A stretch of DNA of 64,000 nt from Allolobophora icterica (Eukaryota > Annelida > Clitellata > Crassiclitellata > Lumbricidae): contig OY744616.1 in the NCBI GenBank assembly GCA_963556255.1, positions 6,889,301-6,953,300 of the forward strand. The letters are read 5' to 3'. The notes beneath the pieces are model-generated. The model searched no databases. It was not told where the DNA came from and worked only from the letters and a program-made list of their open reading frames with translations. Shown here one piece after another: positions 1 through 16,254 of the stretch. Every line of letters begins with the position of its first letter. The stretch's first letter is position 1. The position numbers were made by a program, and so were the translations under genes.

Positions 1-780
1 CGGCTGTGTCTCTAACATCACCAGACATTACTGTCGCTCTTTTGAAGCAATTAGACATCATAGTGTGGCCTGTGTGCGTGTGTGTGTGTTGTTTACTGTT
101 TATCTGCCCTCCATACACACAGTTATTTCACATCAGACATTAGCGATTAGAAATATAAACAAGACGAAAGAGCGCATGCGCATTGAACTCACGTGATCCG
201 AGGACAAGGAAGATCCAGAACGAGGCAATCGTAGGCCACATGCGGAGACGTCGCCAACCGGCCGAACAGACTGATAGACAGAGACACGGAAACAGACGAA
301 GGGACGGACGGAAGTCCTTGACCAATCTACGACGATCCGGTGCAGTCCCTTCACATGGCTATCCAGCTCCACTTCTGCGTACATGTGCCCCAAGCACCTG
401 CCGTTCTATCGCCGCTACTACTATTCCTACTACAATAGGGTAGTACTACTACTACTACTGCTACTACTACTACTACTATCGTTCTTTGTCGTGTTCTGGC
501 CTGTCAGGCCGCCCTGGGCCTCGTCTGTTTGCTTCAGCCTGCGATCACTCAATGAACAAATGCCGCGGCTATAGCAGACGACGGCTGTGTTTACGATCGT
601 CCGTATCACTCGCGATATATCGGTCAACGAATTTCCGTTACGCTCCGCCGCTCATGACAAGACATCAAAGGAGGTCGCCGGCCGGCTGTCATCGGCCTCT
701 TCTTTGGACGCCTGCGGTTGGACGGTCACGCTTTCTCACCCGATGACACGGTCAGATTTTTAGGGCAATTATCCATTCGG
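1..780. other. CpG-rich leader region, no gene recognised
   Basis: CpG dinucleotides are frequent compared with the AT-rich repeats further on. There is a short TG run near 78-89 and a TAC/CTA triplet run near 433-478. Small open frames occur on both strands, but none resembles a family I know and none has a clear splice context. It may be upstream flank or untranslated sequence tied to the promoter-like region at 1.2 kb. Confidence 0.3.
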
Positions 781-1180
781 TGAACGAGAGGGAGCAACCC
801 GGGATAGAGAGAGGGCTGTACCCTGGAGTCCGTTGATCGGAGTTTATGGTCCCTATGACGTGGGATTTTACGCAGCAGCAGCAGCGCGGTCTTGGTTCGT
901 CCGAAGGGCGGGTGTGGCAGTGTCCCAGTGCAGTCTGAGTCGGCGTCTTAATTGCGCCGCTCCTCTCAGCAGACCTCTCGCTTACAATCCGATTAGCTGA
1001 ACGCGTTTAGTATCCGCCGATGTCGACAGAAGAACATGAATCTGCAGGAGCGGTAGGCGGAAGTCATCCGACCCAACTCGATTAGCTACGCCTTCGTCGA
1101 CCGACGCTTCTGCCTCGTTTGTCGCCCTTGTTGTCCGGTTGACGGAGTCCGAACTCTCGTCCGGGGGGCGGGAGATTGCA

Positions 1181-1300
1181 CCGGCGCTCAATCACGTCCG
1201 CGCAAGTCCGGCGCTCAATCACGTCCGCGCACGTCCAATCGCGACCGACCAGCGCGACGTCACGTGACCGTAGCACCGGAAGCCATCTTGCGGCGACGGT
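1181..1300. promoter_or_regulatory. CpG promoter-like cluster: CRE/E-box, ETS and YY1 motifs
   Basis: A 27-bp unit containing CAATCACGTCC is tandemly duplicated at 1181-1234. It is followed by GACGTCACGTGAC (1256-1268, overlapping CRE and E-box), ACCGGAAG (1275-1282, ETS type) and GCCATCTTG (1282-1290, the reverse of the YY1 core AAGATGGC). A TATA-like CATAAAA lies near 1350 on the plus strand. The YY1 orientation favours leftward transcription, while the GA-rich leader and the open frame at 1493 favour rightward transcription, so the promoter may be bidirectional. No transcript can be proven from sequence. Confidence 0.5.
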
Positions 1301-1492
1301 CGGGCGACAAGACGAGATGGAGCGTTGATCGGAAGCGACAGCAGAGCGGCATAAAACGCGCCCGGCAGACGACACCGGATCAGCGGAGGCGACTGCGATC
1401 CGGCAGGAGAGAGAGAGAGGGTGAGAGAGAGAGAGAGCCCTCGGAGAGTGAAAGTGGGTCGTCTCGTCTCGTCTAGTTCGACGGAGTAGGCG

Positions 1493-1903
1493 ATGATCGC
1501 ACTGGATGGCGCGACGGTCGGACGGACGGACAGCCAGACGGCCTCTGTCGGGCGCGATCTGGCACGCGAAGCTGTTACCGCTCCGGGAGCCTCCGGGGCA
1601 GATTCGCCGCGATCGGGGCCAACAGCGTCAGCGGTGGACGATGCTCTTGGGCCGGGCGGGCGGTCTGTCGAGCCGAGGAGGAGTCCGTCCCCCCCTTCCC
1701 CCGTTCCCCCTCCCCGCGCCCCACGTGGTGGGCAAACTGGAGGAGGATCCGTCGATGGTAGGGAGAATTGTACACCCGATTTCTTTCGCCGCTTCGCTTT
1801 GTTCTCCGACCGCGCAGACATCGAGTTCGAAGTAGAGGAGCGATCACGTGACTTCGTTGAAAATATAAAGATCGGTGATTGCGATGTGCCTGCTTTGATG
1901 TAA
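1493..1903 (+). CDS. Unrecognised GC-rich open frame, 136 codons
   Basis: It starts at an ATG about 200 bp downstream of the CRE/ETS/YY1 cluster. The product is Gly-, Ser-, Pro- and Arg-rich in its first 90 residues (a PSPPSPVPPPRAPRGG stretch) and more acidic at the end (DIEFEVEERSRDFVEN). I recognise no domain. A good donor (GATGGTAGGG) sits near 1757, so the frame may instead be a first exon ending there. A long open frame on the other strand over the same bases shows that GC-richness alone could explain its length. The hAT-like MITE at 1941 begins just after the stop. Confidence 0.2.
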   Translation: MIALDGATVGRTDSQTASVGRDLAREAVTAPGASGADSPRSGPTASAVDDALGPGGRSVEPRRSPSPPSPVPPPRAPRGGQTGGGSVDGRENCTPDFFRRFALFSDRADIEFEVEERSRDFVENIKIGDCDVPALM

Positions 1904-1940
1904 ATGCGACGTGATGCGTTGCACGAGTTTGAATCGTGAT

Positions 1941-2245
1941 CAGTGGCGTCACTAGTGGGGTGGAGGGTGAGGACCGCACCGAGGTGACATCAACATGACA
2001 AAATGACTGTCTAAACAATTTTTTGCATAGTTTCAGCAGAAATTTATTATTTTTAAATTAACAATAACAGGTAACAACAAAAGCAGTTTTCGTATACCCA
2101 GCTTACATGTACTGTATCAGTTTCAATTTACAAAAAACATTACTAAGGATACTGTATGGTTTGGTAAGGGACTAAGGGAGGAGGTCCATGAGGGTGACAC
2201 CATGACTTACCGCACTGGGTGACACCAACCCTGTTGACGGCACTG
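1941..2245. mobile_element. hAT-like MITE A
   Basis: The termini CAGTGGCGTCA and TGACGGCACTG are inverted copies (10 of 11 match). The flanking octamers ATCGTGAT (1933-1940) and GTCGTCAT (2246-2253) agree at 6 of 8, fitting an old 8-bp target duplication. The interior of about 300 bp is non-coding. CAG...CTG ends with 8-bp duplications are typical of hAT transposons. The 2254-2640 stretch after it shows nothing recognisable. Confidence 0.55.
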
Positions 2246-2639
2246 GTCGTCATTTTTTATTCGTTACGTTTCAAGTATGCCTACTTACTTACTTACTTTT
2301 TGTGATATAAATAGGGTAATCGTCATTTGAGATTTATATAGCGCCGGCGTTACTTACAACCTCATTAGAGAACTCTAGTGTAAGCAATGTTGATGTCAAG
2401 CGAACTGTGTGTCTGTAGAGGCTAAGCTCAGACAAGAGATAAAGGGTGGTCGCCATCCCTTTAAAAGTGGTGGCGACAGTCACTATCACTTTTCCACCAT
2501 TTGCTGAAATATCCTTTTGCGCTATTTTGGTTTGAAGCAAGTTCAAGCAACTTGTGTAATGTAGCGAATTTATACAACTAATGCGATGAACTGATTGGTG
2601 AGGTCGTTGAATTGCGCTACACAAATGCATTGATACAAA

Positions 2640-2950
2640 CACTGAAATGCATACTAACATACATACATACATACATAAATACATACATATATACAATCAT
2701 ACATAGATGCATACATACTTGCATACATATATGCAACATACATACATACATACATACAATCATACATACATGATACATGCTCGCACACTCCTACATACGT
2801 GTTGGCATACATAGCCACCTACATGCATACTGCATAAATATACACGTATATTGTCACATATGAATGCAAACACATGTATACGTACGATGATACAATGTAC
2901 GTGCACATTCACCTATTTATGCTTACATCATGACTACTCAATTGTGTACC
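2640..2950. repeat. Degenerate ATAC array
   Basis: Imperfect ACAT/ATAC tetranucleotides with ATGC variants. Open frames here reading MYICMYLCMYVC on the minus strand are translations of the repeat. Confidence 0.9.
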
Positions 2951-3075
2951 TCATCATCATCATCACCATCATCATCGTCGTCATCATCAGTTCCTGATCC
3001 CCGCCATTTGGCGGCGATGGGTACAAATAAATGATCTCCATTGTCTTTGGTCATTTGTTAAGTCCACTGCTCCCC
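2950..3075 (-). repeat. Dispersed repeat with ATTTGGCGGCGATGGG core, copy 1
   Basis: A TCATCATCA run is followed by GTTCCTGATC, the core CCATTTGGCGGCGATGGGTA, then AAATGATCTCCATTG and CATTTGTTAAGTCC. The same string in opposite orientation occurs at 5672-5790 and 44768-44880, always next to a GAT/TGA triplet run. It is probably the 3' part of a retroelement whose tail seeds the triplet array. Confidence 0.7.
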
Positions 3076-3219
3076 TTAGTGTTAGCCGAAGTGATGTAAT
3101 GTCCTCATTTTTATTATCTATCCAGCGTAATCTCGGTCTGCCTTGGTTTCTCTTTCCTTCGAATCTTTCAACAGCGTGTATACCTACAGGTGTACATTTA
3201 TGCCCTCACGTGTTCTGGC

Positions 3220-3223
<4 letters not shown>

Positions 3224-3260
<37 letters not shown>
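3224..3260. repeat. (GA)n microsatellite
   Basis: An uninterrupted AG dinucleotide run. Confidence 0.95.
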
Positions 3261-3263
<3 letters not shown>

Positions 3264-3525
3264 CGATCTACTGTGTCTTAGGTCTGTGCTGCTTATAAGA
3301 TTGATGAACCTGGCAGTCAGAGGAAGGGTGTCCGATTTCCATTCGGTTGGTTAAAGGGAGAGATCGGGCACAGAGAACGACTTAATACTTTTCCAATTCT
3401 TCTCGTTTATACTGCAGCCTGCCCCAGGTTACTGCGATTCTGCATCGCAGTTATTTTAAATAAGCAACATGAGGCGACTGAATGAAGGATACTCTACTGC
3501 AATGAGCAATTGATATGACACAGAA

Positions 3526-3529
<4 letters not shown>

Positions 3530-3619
<90 letters not shown>

Positions 3620-3650
3620 CACACACATGTATATATATATATATCCGTAT
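3530..3650. repeat. (AT)n microsatellite with short (AC)n
   Basis: About 80 bp of pure AT followed by an ACACAC run and more AT. It is self-complementary. Confidence 0.95.
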
Positions 3651-3719
3651 TTACCTAAAATAAAATAAAATGTAGCGAAGAGAAGAAATAGAGATATGAT
3701 GTTGACGTGACGTAGGTAT

Positions 3720-4210
3720 GATTTCGTTTTCGTTCAGATCTTCAGCACGTTCAGATTGGATCTGGGTCATGAAGATCTGTATAAGGACGTTTTGGTTTAT
3801 GAAAGTTCTGGTCCAGGAAGTTCTGGTCCAGGAAGATCTGGTTCACATAGATCTGGGTCAGCAGATTTTGGTTTGTGAAGATCTGGTTCAGGAAGATCTG
3901 GTTCTTGAAGATCTGATTCATGAAGATCTGGTTGAGAAATTTTTGCAATGGTTTGTAAAAGATATGATTAAGGAAAATCTGGTTCGCATAGATCTGGTTC
4001 AGAAAAACTGGTTTAAGAAAATATCGTTCATATATAGCTGGTTAAGAACACCCTGGCTAATGAAATTTCTGGATAATAAAAGTTTTATGTAGGAAAATAT
4101 AGTTCATGTACAGCTGGTTAAGAAAACTCTGGTTTATGAGAGTTTTGGTTTAGGAAAATGTGGTTCATACAGATCTAGTTAAGACAATTCTGGCTTTTGA
4201 TAAACATGGC
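3720..4210. repeat. AGATCTGGTTCA minisatellite, 15-bp based
   Basis: Units resembling GAAGATCTGGTTCAG recur for nearly 500 bp and decay to the right. Because the unit is a multiple of three, both strands stay open and give repetitive peptides (DLVQEDLV on plus, NQIFLNQIF on minus). Composition and periodicity argue against a real protein. Confidence 0.85.
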
Positions 4211-4214
4211 TCAC

Positions 4215-5665
4215 GAAGATCTTGGATGTCTCCTAATTGCAGGTCTTCCTGGATAACATACCGAGTCCTGGAACTGTCTTCCGCTGTATACCTGCATACT
4301 GTTGCCCTTGACTTTGTGCAGCACACATCTGCAAAATGTCCTGAAACGAACTTGTTTAGATCTTTTAGATATAGCCAAGAGAGCACAGCTTTGTGAGTTG
4401 TTTAAATTGAACTACATTCAGGCGTCTTGATACAATACAGTGTAGTAACCTGGTGTATATAATTATATGTATACATATGTATGAAAACACTTAAACACCG
4501 TAGTGTAGGTAACTCGCAAAGGCACTGCTCAAAGGCGCTGCTCTAAGTGTTCTTACATAGATGTTATTGTTCGTCTGTAAAAGGTTACCACGAACCTGTA
4601 AAACTTTACCAGTAGGTTTTCAACCAGTACAACGGGATAGCAATGTACTATATAAACAGTTGCTTATGAGGGATTGTGCGTCTGTATTGTTGGGTCAGTG
4701 TGGGAATTGTAGAAAAAAGACTGTGGGGCGGGGGTTTGAGCATTTTGTCCGTATATTGCAAACTGATGTCAACGAAATTTGTAAGCAGCTGATTTCAACG
4801 CTAGCAGTTTTGCAAGTCAGACTCGAATCAAAATCAATTAATTTGTTGAGAAAATTCAGAAGTGCATACATGATACACCATGGAAATGTCTTCTCTTTGT
4901 CAGAGATTCAGTGTCAAATAATGCTAAATCACACTAGCACAACTGAGGGGTTGGAAACGATCCTCCTCCGCGGTGTGCAATGAAGACTTAACTGGGGGTC
5001 CTAAGAAAGACTAAGGGCGTTGAACCCCCAAACCTCCAACAATTCCAACCCTGTGTTGGGTGTACAATTAATAACCACATGAATAAAGCCGACCCCGTCG
5101 TGCGAATAACTTCCAGTTAGCGCTCCAGTTTTTACGGGTGACCCCCGATAGAATAGGTTGGGGTCGAGCCTCAGCTCCCATTCATGGGTCAACGCGGGTG
5201 GGCGAGACGTGTGCGGAACACACAGTCAGCGGGATCGGAATGATTCTGCAGGTAATCTGTACCTTCCTACCTGTTTGAAAGTGGCCCGCCAGACGCGACA
5301 GGTGCTCGCCATTTGATGTCGGTGCTCGGATTGACAGTATAAAGGTTCGCCTTGTCTCTGATCGCTTTCGCGTTCCTCCTCCCTCTGCAACTCATCCCTT
5401 CCTATCGATGGATACTCACAGCGAACAACTATTTTTGACGTCAATTCACGCCTAACGCATTCCACCCGGTGCGTATGTCCAAGAACCGACAAACGAGGCG
5501 CAGGAAACCGCACGGGGTTTGTGCATTGAACGTCTGCAAAATTCGATTTGACTCGGCAATAAAAGCGTACGGTTATAACATTGCCCACCTAGGCATTATA
5601 CAGACCGCAGTGAGTGATTGGAAGAACTTCACAAAAGAGTCTATACCGACTGAATAGTTGCTTTT
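4215..5665. other. Low-repeat stretch with two unassigned open frames
   Basis: An open frame at 4561-4983 plus (140 codons) gives a Leu/Cys-rich product with no motif I recognise. A TATA-like AGTATAAAGG near 5337 precedes a small plus-strand frame at 5469-5657 (62 codons, basic start MRMSKNRQTRRRKPHG). Neither has clear splice partners. They could be exons of an unknown gene or chance frames. Confidence 0.25.
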
Positions 5666-5671
5666 TCCAAT

Positions 5672-5790
5672 CCCGTGCTGTTAGCATGACTTGACAAATG
5701 GCCGATGACAATGGAAATCGTTTATTTGTACCCATCGCCATCAAATGGCTGACCCCAGGAACTGATGATAATGAATCTTAATGATAATGA
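5672..5790 (+). repeat. Dispersed repeat with GGCGATGGG core, copy 2
   Basis: Contains GACTTGACAAATGGCC, ATGGAAATCGTTTATTTGTACCC, ATCGCCATCAAATGGCTG and CAGGAACTGATGATAATGA. It is the opposite orientation of the copy at 2950 and like the copy at 44768. Confidence 0.7.
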
Positions 5791-5934
5791 CTGATAGTAT
5801 GACCACTTGAGCAGTACGCCACTAGAATAAGTACGGGCTTGATGACAGCACAGTGTACGATAATAAAATAGCACTATAGAGTTACATAATTAAACTGTGC
5901 CAATACAGAAATAAACCCGAACACTAACCCACAG

Positions 5935-6440
5935 CGCTTACAATATACGTTACAGTATACTTCATAATATACTTGACAATATACTTTACAACGTACTTTA
6001 CAATATACTTTACAATATACTTTTTACGTTTACTTTACAATACACTTCATACGTTTAAAAATATATGTTTATAATAAATGTGTTACAATACACTTTACAG
6101 TACACTTTGTACGCTTACAATATACTTTACAAATTACTTTACAATATACTTTACAATATACTTCACAATATACTTTATACGTTTACATTATACGTTTACA
6201 ATATACTCTACGGCAGGCCCGCCGAGAGGGGAGGGCAAGGGGGGGGAAATGCCCAGGGGCCCGGCCATTTTTCGGCGATTTTTAGGGGCCCGCGCCGGGC
6301 CCGCAGTCAATTTTTCTCATAAAGCCTAATGATAGTTTAGGGGCCCGTGACTGCTATGCCTATAGGGGTCCGGAATTTCTGTCGGTGGCCCTGCTCTACG
6401 GTATACTTAATACGTTTACAATATACTTTACAATAAACTT
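5935..6440. repeat. TTTACAATATAC 12-bp minisatellite, interrupted by a MITE
   Basis: Units of TTTACAATATAC, with TTTACGTTTAC variants, run from about 5935 to 6205 and resume after 6402 (GGTATACTTAATACGTTTACAA). The interruption is the hAT-like element at 6214-6393, so the array was there before the insertion. Confidence 0.85.
6214..6393. mobile_element. hAT-like MITE B with perfect 8-bp target duplication
   Basis: CTCTACGG is present at 6206-6213 and exactly repeated at 6394-6401. Between them is a 180-bp GC-rich element with ends CAGGCCCGCCGAGAG and CTGTCGGTGGCCCTG, imperfect inverted repeats. The interior holds several GGGGCCC motifs. It is related, in inverted orientation, to the element at 54933-55517. 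Confidence 0.9.
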
Positions 6441-6780
6441 TACGTCTCATCGATGCACTTACTTTAATATACCACTAACCATTACCTAAACAGGTGCGAA
6501 TTTCCCGCACTTCTCCAGACGCAAAATACACCTGCACGCAGATGTGTGACGTCATACATACTGGCCTTTACAGGTGAGTCACCTTCTCAGCGTGAATGCG
6601 GTTAATCGCTAGGAGCGCCAGCGTTTCGTATATGGCCCAACAGACTAAAATTATTCATGCTAAGACCTATATTGAGTCGACATAGGCAAAAAATTATTAG
6701 TACCAAATATCTACTGGTACTAATGAGAATATTGTGTGGATATAATTATGTTATGTATATTCACATGTGTTTGTGCACGT

Positions 6781-7142
6781 GTGTATGTATTTATGTATGT
6801 ATGTATGTATGTATGTATGTATGTATGTATGTATGTATGTATGTATGTATGTATGTATGTATGTATGTATGTATGTATGTATGTATGTATGTATGTATGT
6901 ATGTATGTATGTATGTATGTATGTATGTATGTACTATGAATATATGTACCGGTATGTATGTATGAATGTATGTATGTATGTATGTTTTTGTATGTATGTA
7001 TGCTTGAATGCGTGTATTCATTTAAGTATGTTAGTGTGTATGCATGTATGTACGATTGCATGCTTGGATGTATGTATTTATGTATGTATGTATTTATGTA
7101 TGTATGTATGTGTGTATGTATGTATGTATGTATGTATGTATG

Positions 7143-7173
<31 letters not shown>

Positions 7174-7445
7174 TTATGTTTGTATGCATGTATGTATTTA
7201 TGCATGTATTTATGTATGAGTGTATGTATGTATGTATTTTATGTATTTTTGTATGTATGTATGTTTGCATGCATGTATGTGTATATACATATATGAGTAT
7301 GTATGTATGAATGTGTAATTGTATACATTCATGCTTACAAGTATGCATGCATTTACATATATGTGTATGCATGTTTGCATGTTTGTATGTTGGTATGTAT
7401 GTATGTATGTATGTATGTACGCATGCATGTATGCGCGTATGACTG
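6781..7445. repeat. Long (GTAT)n array
   Basis: A nearly pure GTAT run spans about 6787-6930, followed by interrupted GTAT with GCAT and TTAT variants to about 7445. All frames on both strands stay open, giving MYVCMYVC and HTYIHTYI peptides, which are artefacts. The 6441-6780 stretch before it shows nothing recognisable. Confidence 0.95.
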
Positions 7446-7769
7446 ATTGTATGCTTGCATCGTGCACACACACATACATAAACCATGCATTGGTTGGTTC
7501 GTCATACATCTCTTGACCAGGAGAACCTCATCCATTGAATTTCTTTCTCGACCTAATTGTCTCAGTCTGACCAGACGTCTGGAGCGGAGGCCGTCTGTCT
7601 GGCTCTTTTATGTAGCGCTATTCCTGGGCGGATGGAAGGGAGGAGGAGGAGGAGGGCTGCGGAGGAGATATTACATAAAGTCAGTGTATAGGCCGATCGT
7701 CTATTTCGGGTTCTGGCGAAGAATGCACAGACGTCTGAAGTCTTCATTGGGTTAACAGATATAAGATAT

Positions 7770-7972
7770 ATATCAATTTATAAATATATTATATATTATA
7801 TGCTATATATAATAAGCATTATGTATACAAAAGGAATATGTAAACATATATATATATATATATGTATATATATATGCTTTGAGTTAAGGGATACAAATTA
7901 CATCTACATGAATAAAAGGTATACGCTCTATCTGTTAACATTGATATGCATGATATACATAGCTAATGTAGG

Positions 7973-8031
<59 letters not shown>

Positions 8032-8095
8032 AGTATATATATATATATATGTATGTATGTATACATACACATATATAAAATATATATATATATGA
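7770..8095. repeat. AT-rich tract with (AT)n arrays
   Basis: Several TATATA runs, the longest at about 7976-8028, with short GTAT/ATAC pieces. 7450-7770 before it holds no recognised gene. Confidence 0.9.
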
Positions 8096-8424
8096 AACAG
8101 CGGTGAGTCCACTTTATTGCAGTCAAACTTGCCACCCATTGCCTTTCACCCACGTCCTGCTGCCCAACTTTATTTTATGGACCATACACTATGAGCACAT
8201 GACATAAAAATAGTCACTGCAAAAAACCCTATAGAATTAACATAACATTAAACACAGCAGGGGCTAGAATGCTGGTTACAGAACTGCGATAAAACAGCGG
8301 CAGTTTAACATTTGGCACTATTTAAATGACCTTTATAAGTAAGTAAGTAAGTAGGTAAGTAAATACATAGTGTGGTGTACAAGGGTGGTTGTAGGATTAC
8401 TGGGTAACTCGATCGTCGCCGTAG

Positions 8425-8535
8425 ACCATCTGGCTCACACTCACGGACCATCTGGCTCACTCACGGACCATCTGGCTCACACTCACGGACCATCTGGCTC
8501 ACGCTCGCTGACCATCTGGCTCACTCTCGCGGAAC
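8425..8535. repeat. Short minisatellite, GACCATCTGGCTCACACTCACG unit
   Basis: About five tandem units of 18-22 bp. The 8100-8420 stretch before it is unique-looking without a recognisable gene. Confidence 0.8.
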
Positions 8536-8558
8536 AGTATTGGTGGTCTTCGGGCAAC

Positions 8559-8877
8559 CAGTGCCGGCCTTAGGATATTTCGGGCCCCGTGCAGAGTATA
8601 CTGTACGGCCTCATGACACAAGTCACATATGTTTTTCATTGCTAATCATTTTATTTTAGTAGATTGTTAACAAGTACAACTAGTCAACCTTAACTATACC
8701 CGAGATTTCTGAGATATAGAGGAAGTTGACTTATTTTGTTGACAAAAGAGAAGATTAATTCGAAAATATTATTATTAGGTGTTTTCTTCATGTTAATTTT
8801 CTCTTACATTTTCGGGCCCCCTTAAATTGCGGGCCCCGTGCGACCGCACGGTTCGCACGCCCCTAAAGCTGGCACTG
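8559..8877. mobile_element. hAT-like MITE C
   Basis: Inverted ends CAGTGCCGGCCTTAGG and CCTAAAGCTGGCACTG bound a 319-bp interior with internal inverted GGGCCCCGTGC motifs. Flanking octamers CGGGCAAC and GGACAACA do not match cleanly, so the target duplication is unproven. Confidence 0.55.
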
Positions 8878-8894
8878 GGACAACACTTTGAGAA

Positions 8895-8917
8895 CCAATT
8901 ATTACTATTATTATTAC

Positions 8918-8992
<75 letters not shown>

Positions 8993-8995
8993 ATA
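8895..8995. repeat. (ATT)n microsatellite at a LINE tail
   Basis: About 100 bp of ATT/TTA triplets directly adjoining the 3' end of the minus-strand LINE fragment that follows. On the minus strand it reads (AAT)n. Confidence 0.95.
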
Positions 8996-9340
8996 ATTAA
9001 TTAAACTTGTAACGCGCGCATGGTCACATCGAAATGTGAATCCGAGGCGCGGATAGTCAGCCGCAAGGAGAAGATGCAGCAAGATATCCAAGTGCTCGAA
9101 AGCCAAGGAGAAATAGTGAGTTTTGAGCCTCTTTTTGAAGGTAGAAAGTGAATTTGAGCTACGAAGAGCGAGTGGCAGCCGATTCCATTCCCTGGGGGCA
9201 GAGACATGGAATGCACGCCAGCCCATAACTGTTCTGTATCGTGGCTCAACTTGAAGACCCGCACTTGATGACCTGGACATAATTTTCCAAGTCTCCGAAA
9301 TTCTTTGCTCATGGTTTTCCTGTTTCTACTGCCTCCCACC
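8996..9340 (-). mobile_element. Truncated non-LTR retrotransposon 3' end, minus strand
   Basis: The minus strand encodes the typical C-terminal tail of a CR1/L2-like ORF2: FHVSAPREWNRLPLALRSS, then SLSTFKKRLKTHYFSLAF, as in the common pattern SVAAPKLWNSLP...SFKSKLKTHLF. The frame then passes into the (AAT)n tail. The element is severely 5'-truncated and its upstream end is interrupted by MITE D. Confidence 0.8.
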
Positions 9341-9632
9341 CAGGGGCGTAACTTTGGTCTAAAAAGTGTGGGGTTGGGGGTTGGTAGGTACAATTTCGTA
9401 CATACACGAACCAGTGCGATCTCTAGGAAGAGTGCGATCTCTAGGAAGGCACAATAATAAAATATTGATAGGCATTGTTTAAAAATCGTAATCGTAATCT
9501 CGAGACTTCTACAGCGCCCAAAAAAGCTAAGTCGCGGAACCAGTTTATTCACAAAAGTGGGGGTACGGTAACCCCCAGTCCAAAATGTGGGGATACGGGC
9601 ACCCATCGTACTCCCCACAAATTACGCCTATG
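9341..9632. mobile_element. hAT-like MITE D
   Basis: Ends CAGGGGCGTAACTTT and AAATTACGCCTATG are imperfect inverted repeats. The flanking octamers CTCCCACC (9333-9340) and CTTCCACC (9633-9640) match at 7 of 8. It lies at the edge of the LINE fragment, so it is younger than that fragment. The interior contains a CGTAATCGTAATCTC string shared with repeats at 52065 and 56007. Confidence 0.75.
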
Positions 9633-10019
9633 CTTCCACCTTCCCACTTTGTGCTGATGCTGAAACAATTTTATAACTCGATATTCACGATAGATACATT
9701 TTGTAGCCTATTCAGTGTTGTTAGTTTGTTACCATTGCCTTGTTTATAATAAATTCCGTCTCAATCGCTAGATGACACGTGGCTCGCTGAGCGCCTGATA
9801 CGACTTAACTTTTAAACCGAATAACTCTCGGCTGTAAACCACTTCAGACATGGACGCCTATTTGACCTTTGGTATCAAACACAGCGTCGCTGTCCACGTA
9901 GCGCAAACGTAATAAATCAGAATATATTGTTTTGATAATGAATATTTAAGAGCTATACAAGGAACGTTAGAATTGTATTGCAGGCGGAACCCACCCATAT
10001 TGTGTCAATCAAACGAATC

Positions 10020-10033
10020 GTCGTCATGACAAC
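10020..10033 (+). promoter_or_regulatory. X-box (RFX site) candidate upstream of CAPSL
   Basis: GTCGTCATGACAAC fits the 14-base ciliary X-box consensus GTHNYYATRRNAAC at every position. It lies 161 bp upstream of the CAPSL start codon, in the window where functional X-boxes usually occur. CAPS and CAPSL are associated with ciliated cells in vertebrates, which gives the site a plausible meaning. A GCCGCCATTTTC (YY1-like) follows at about 10048. The 9640-10019 stretch before it has no recognised feature. Confidence 0.55.
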
Positions 10034-10193
10034 TAACGATGTCGCCGGCCGCCATTTTCTTGTCGTGTTCGAGCGCTTGTGTGTGATTCGCGAAGTTCTT
10101 TCTGGTCCAAAAGCCGAAGATTTTCGCGGATAAACGCATTACAACTATCGTTCAAGAGAACTTCTTGAAGGTACTTGCGATCACACAGTGAAG

Positions 10194-16254
<6,061 letters not shown>

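Noticed and set aside
6720..7535. Many long open frames reading MYVCMYVC or HTYIHTYI
   Set aside because: They are translations of the GTAT array in every frame of both strands. A 4-bp repeat without stops always yields this.
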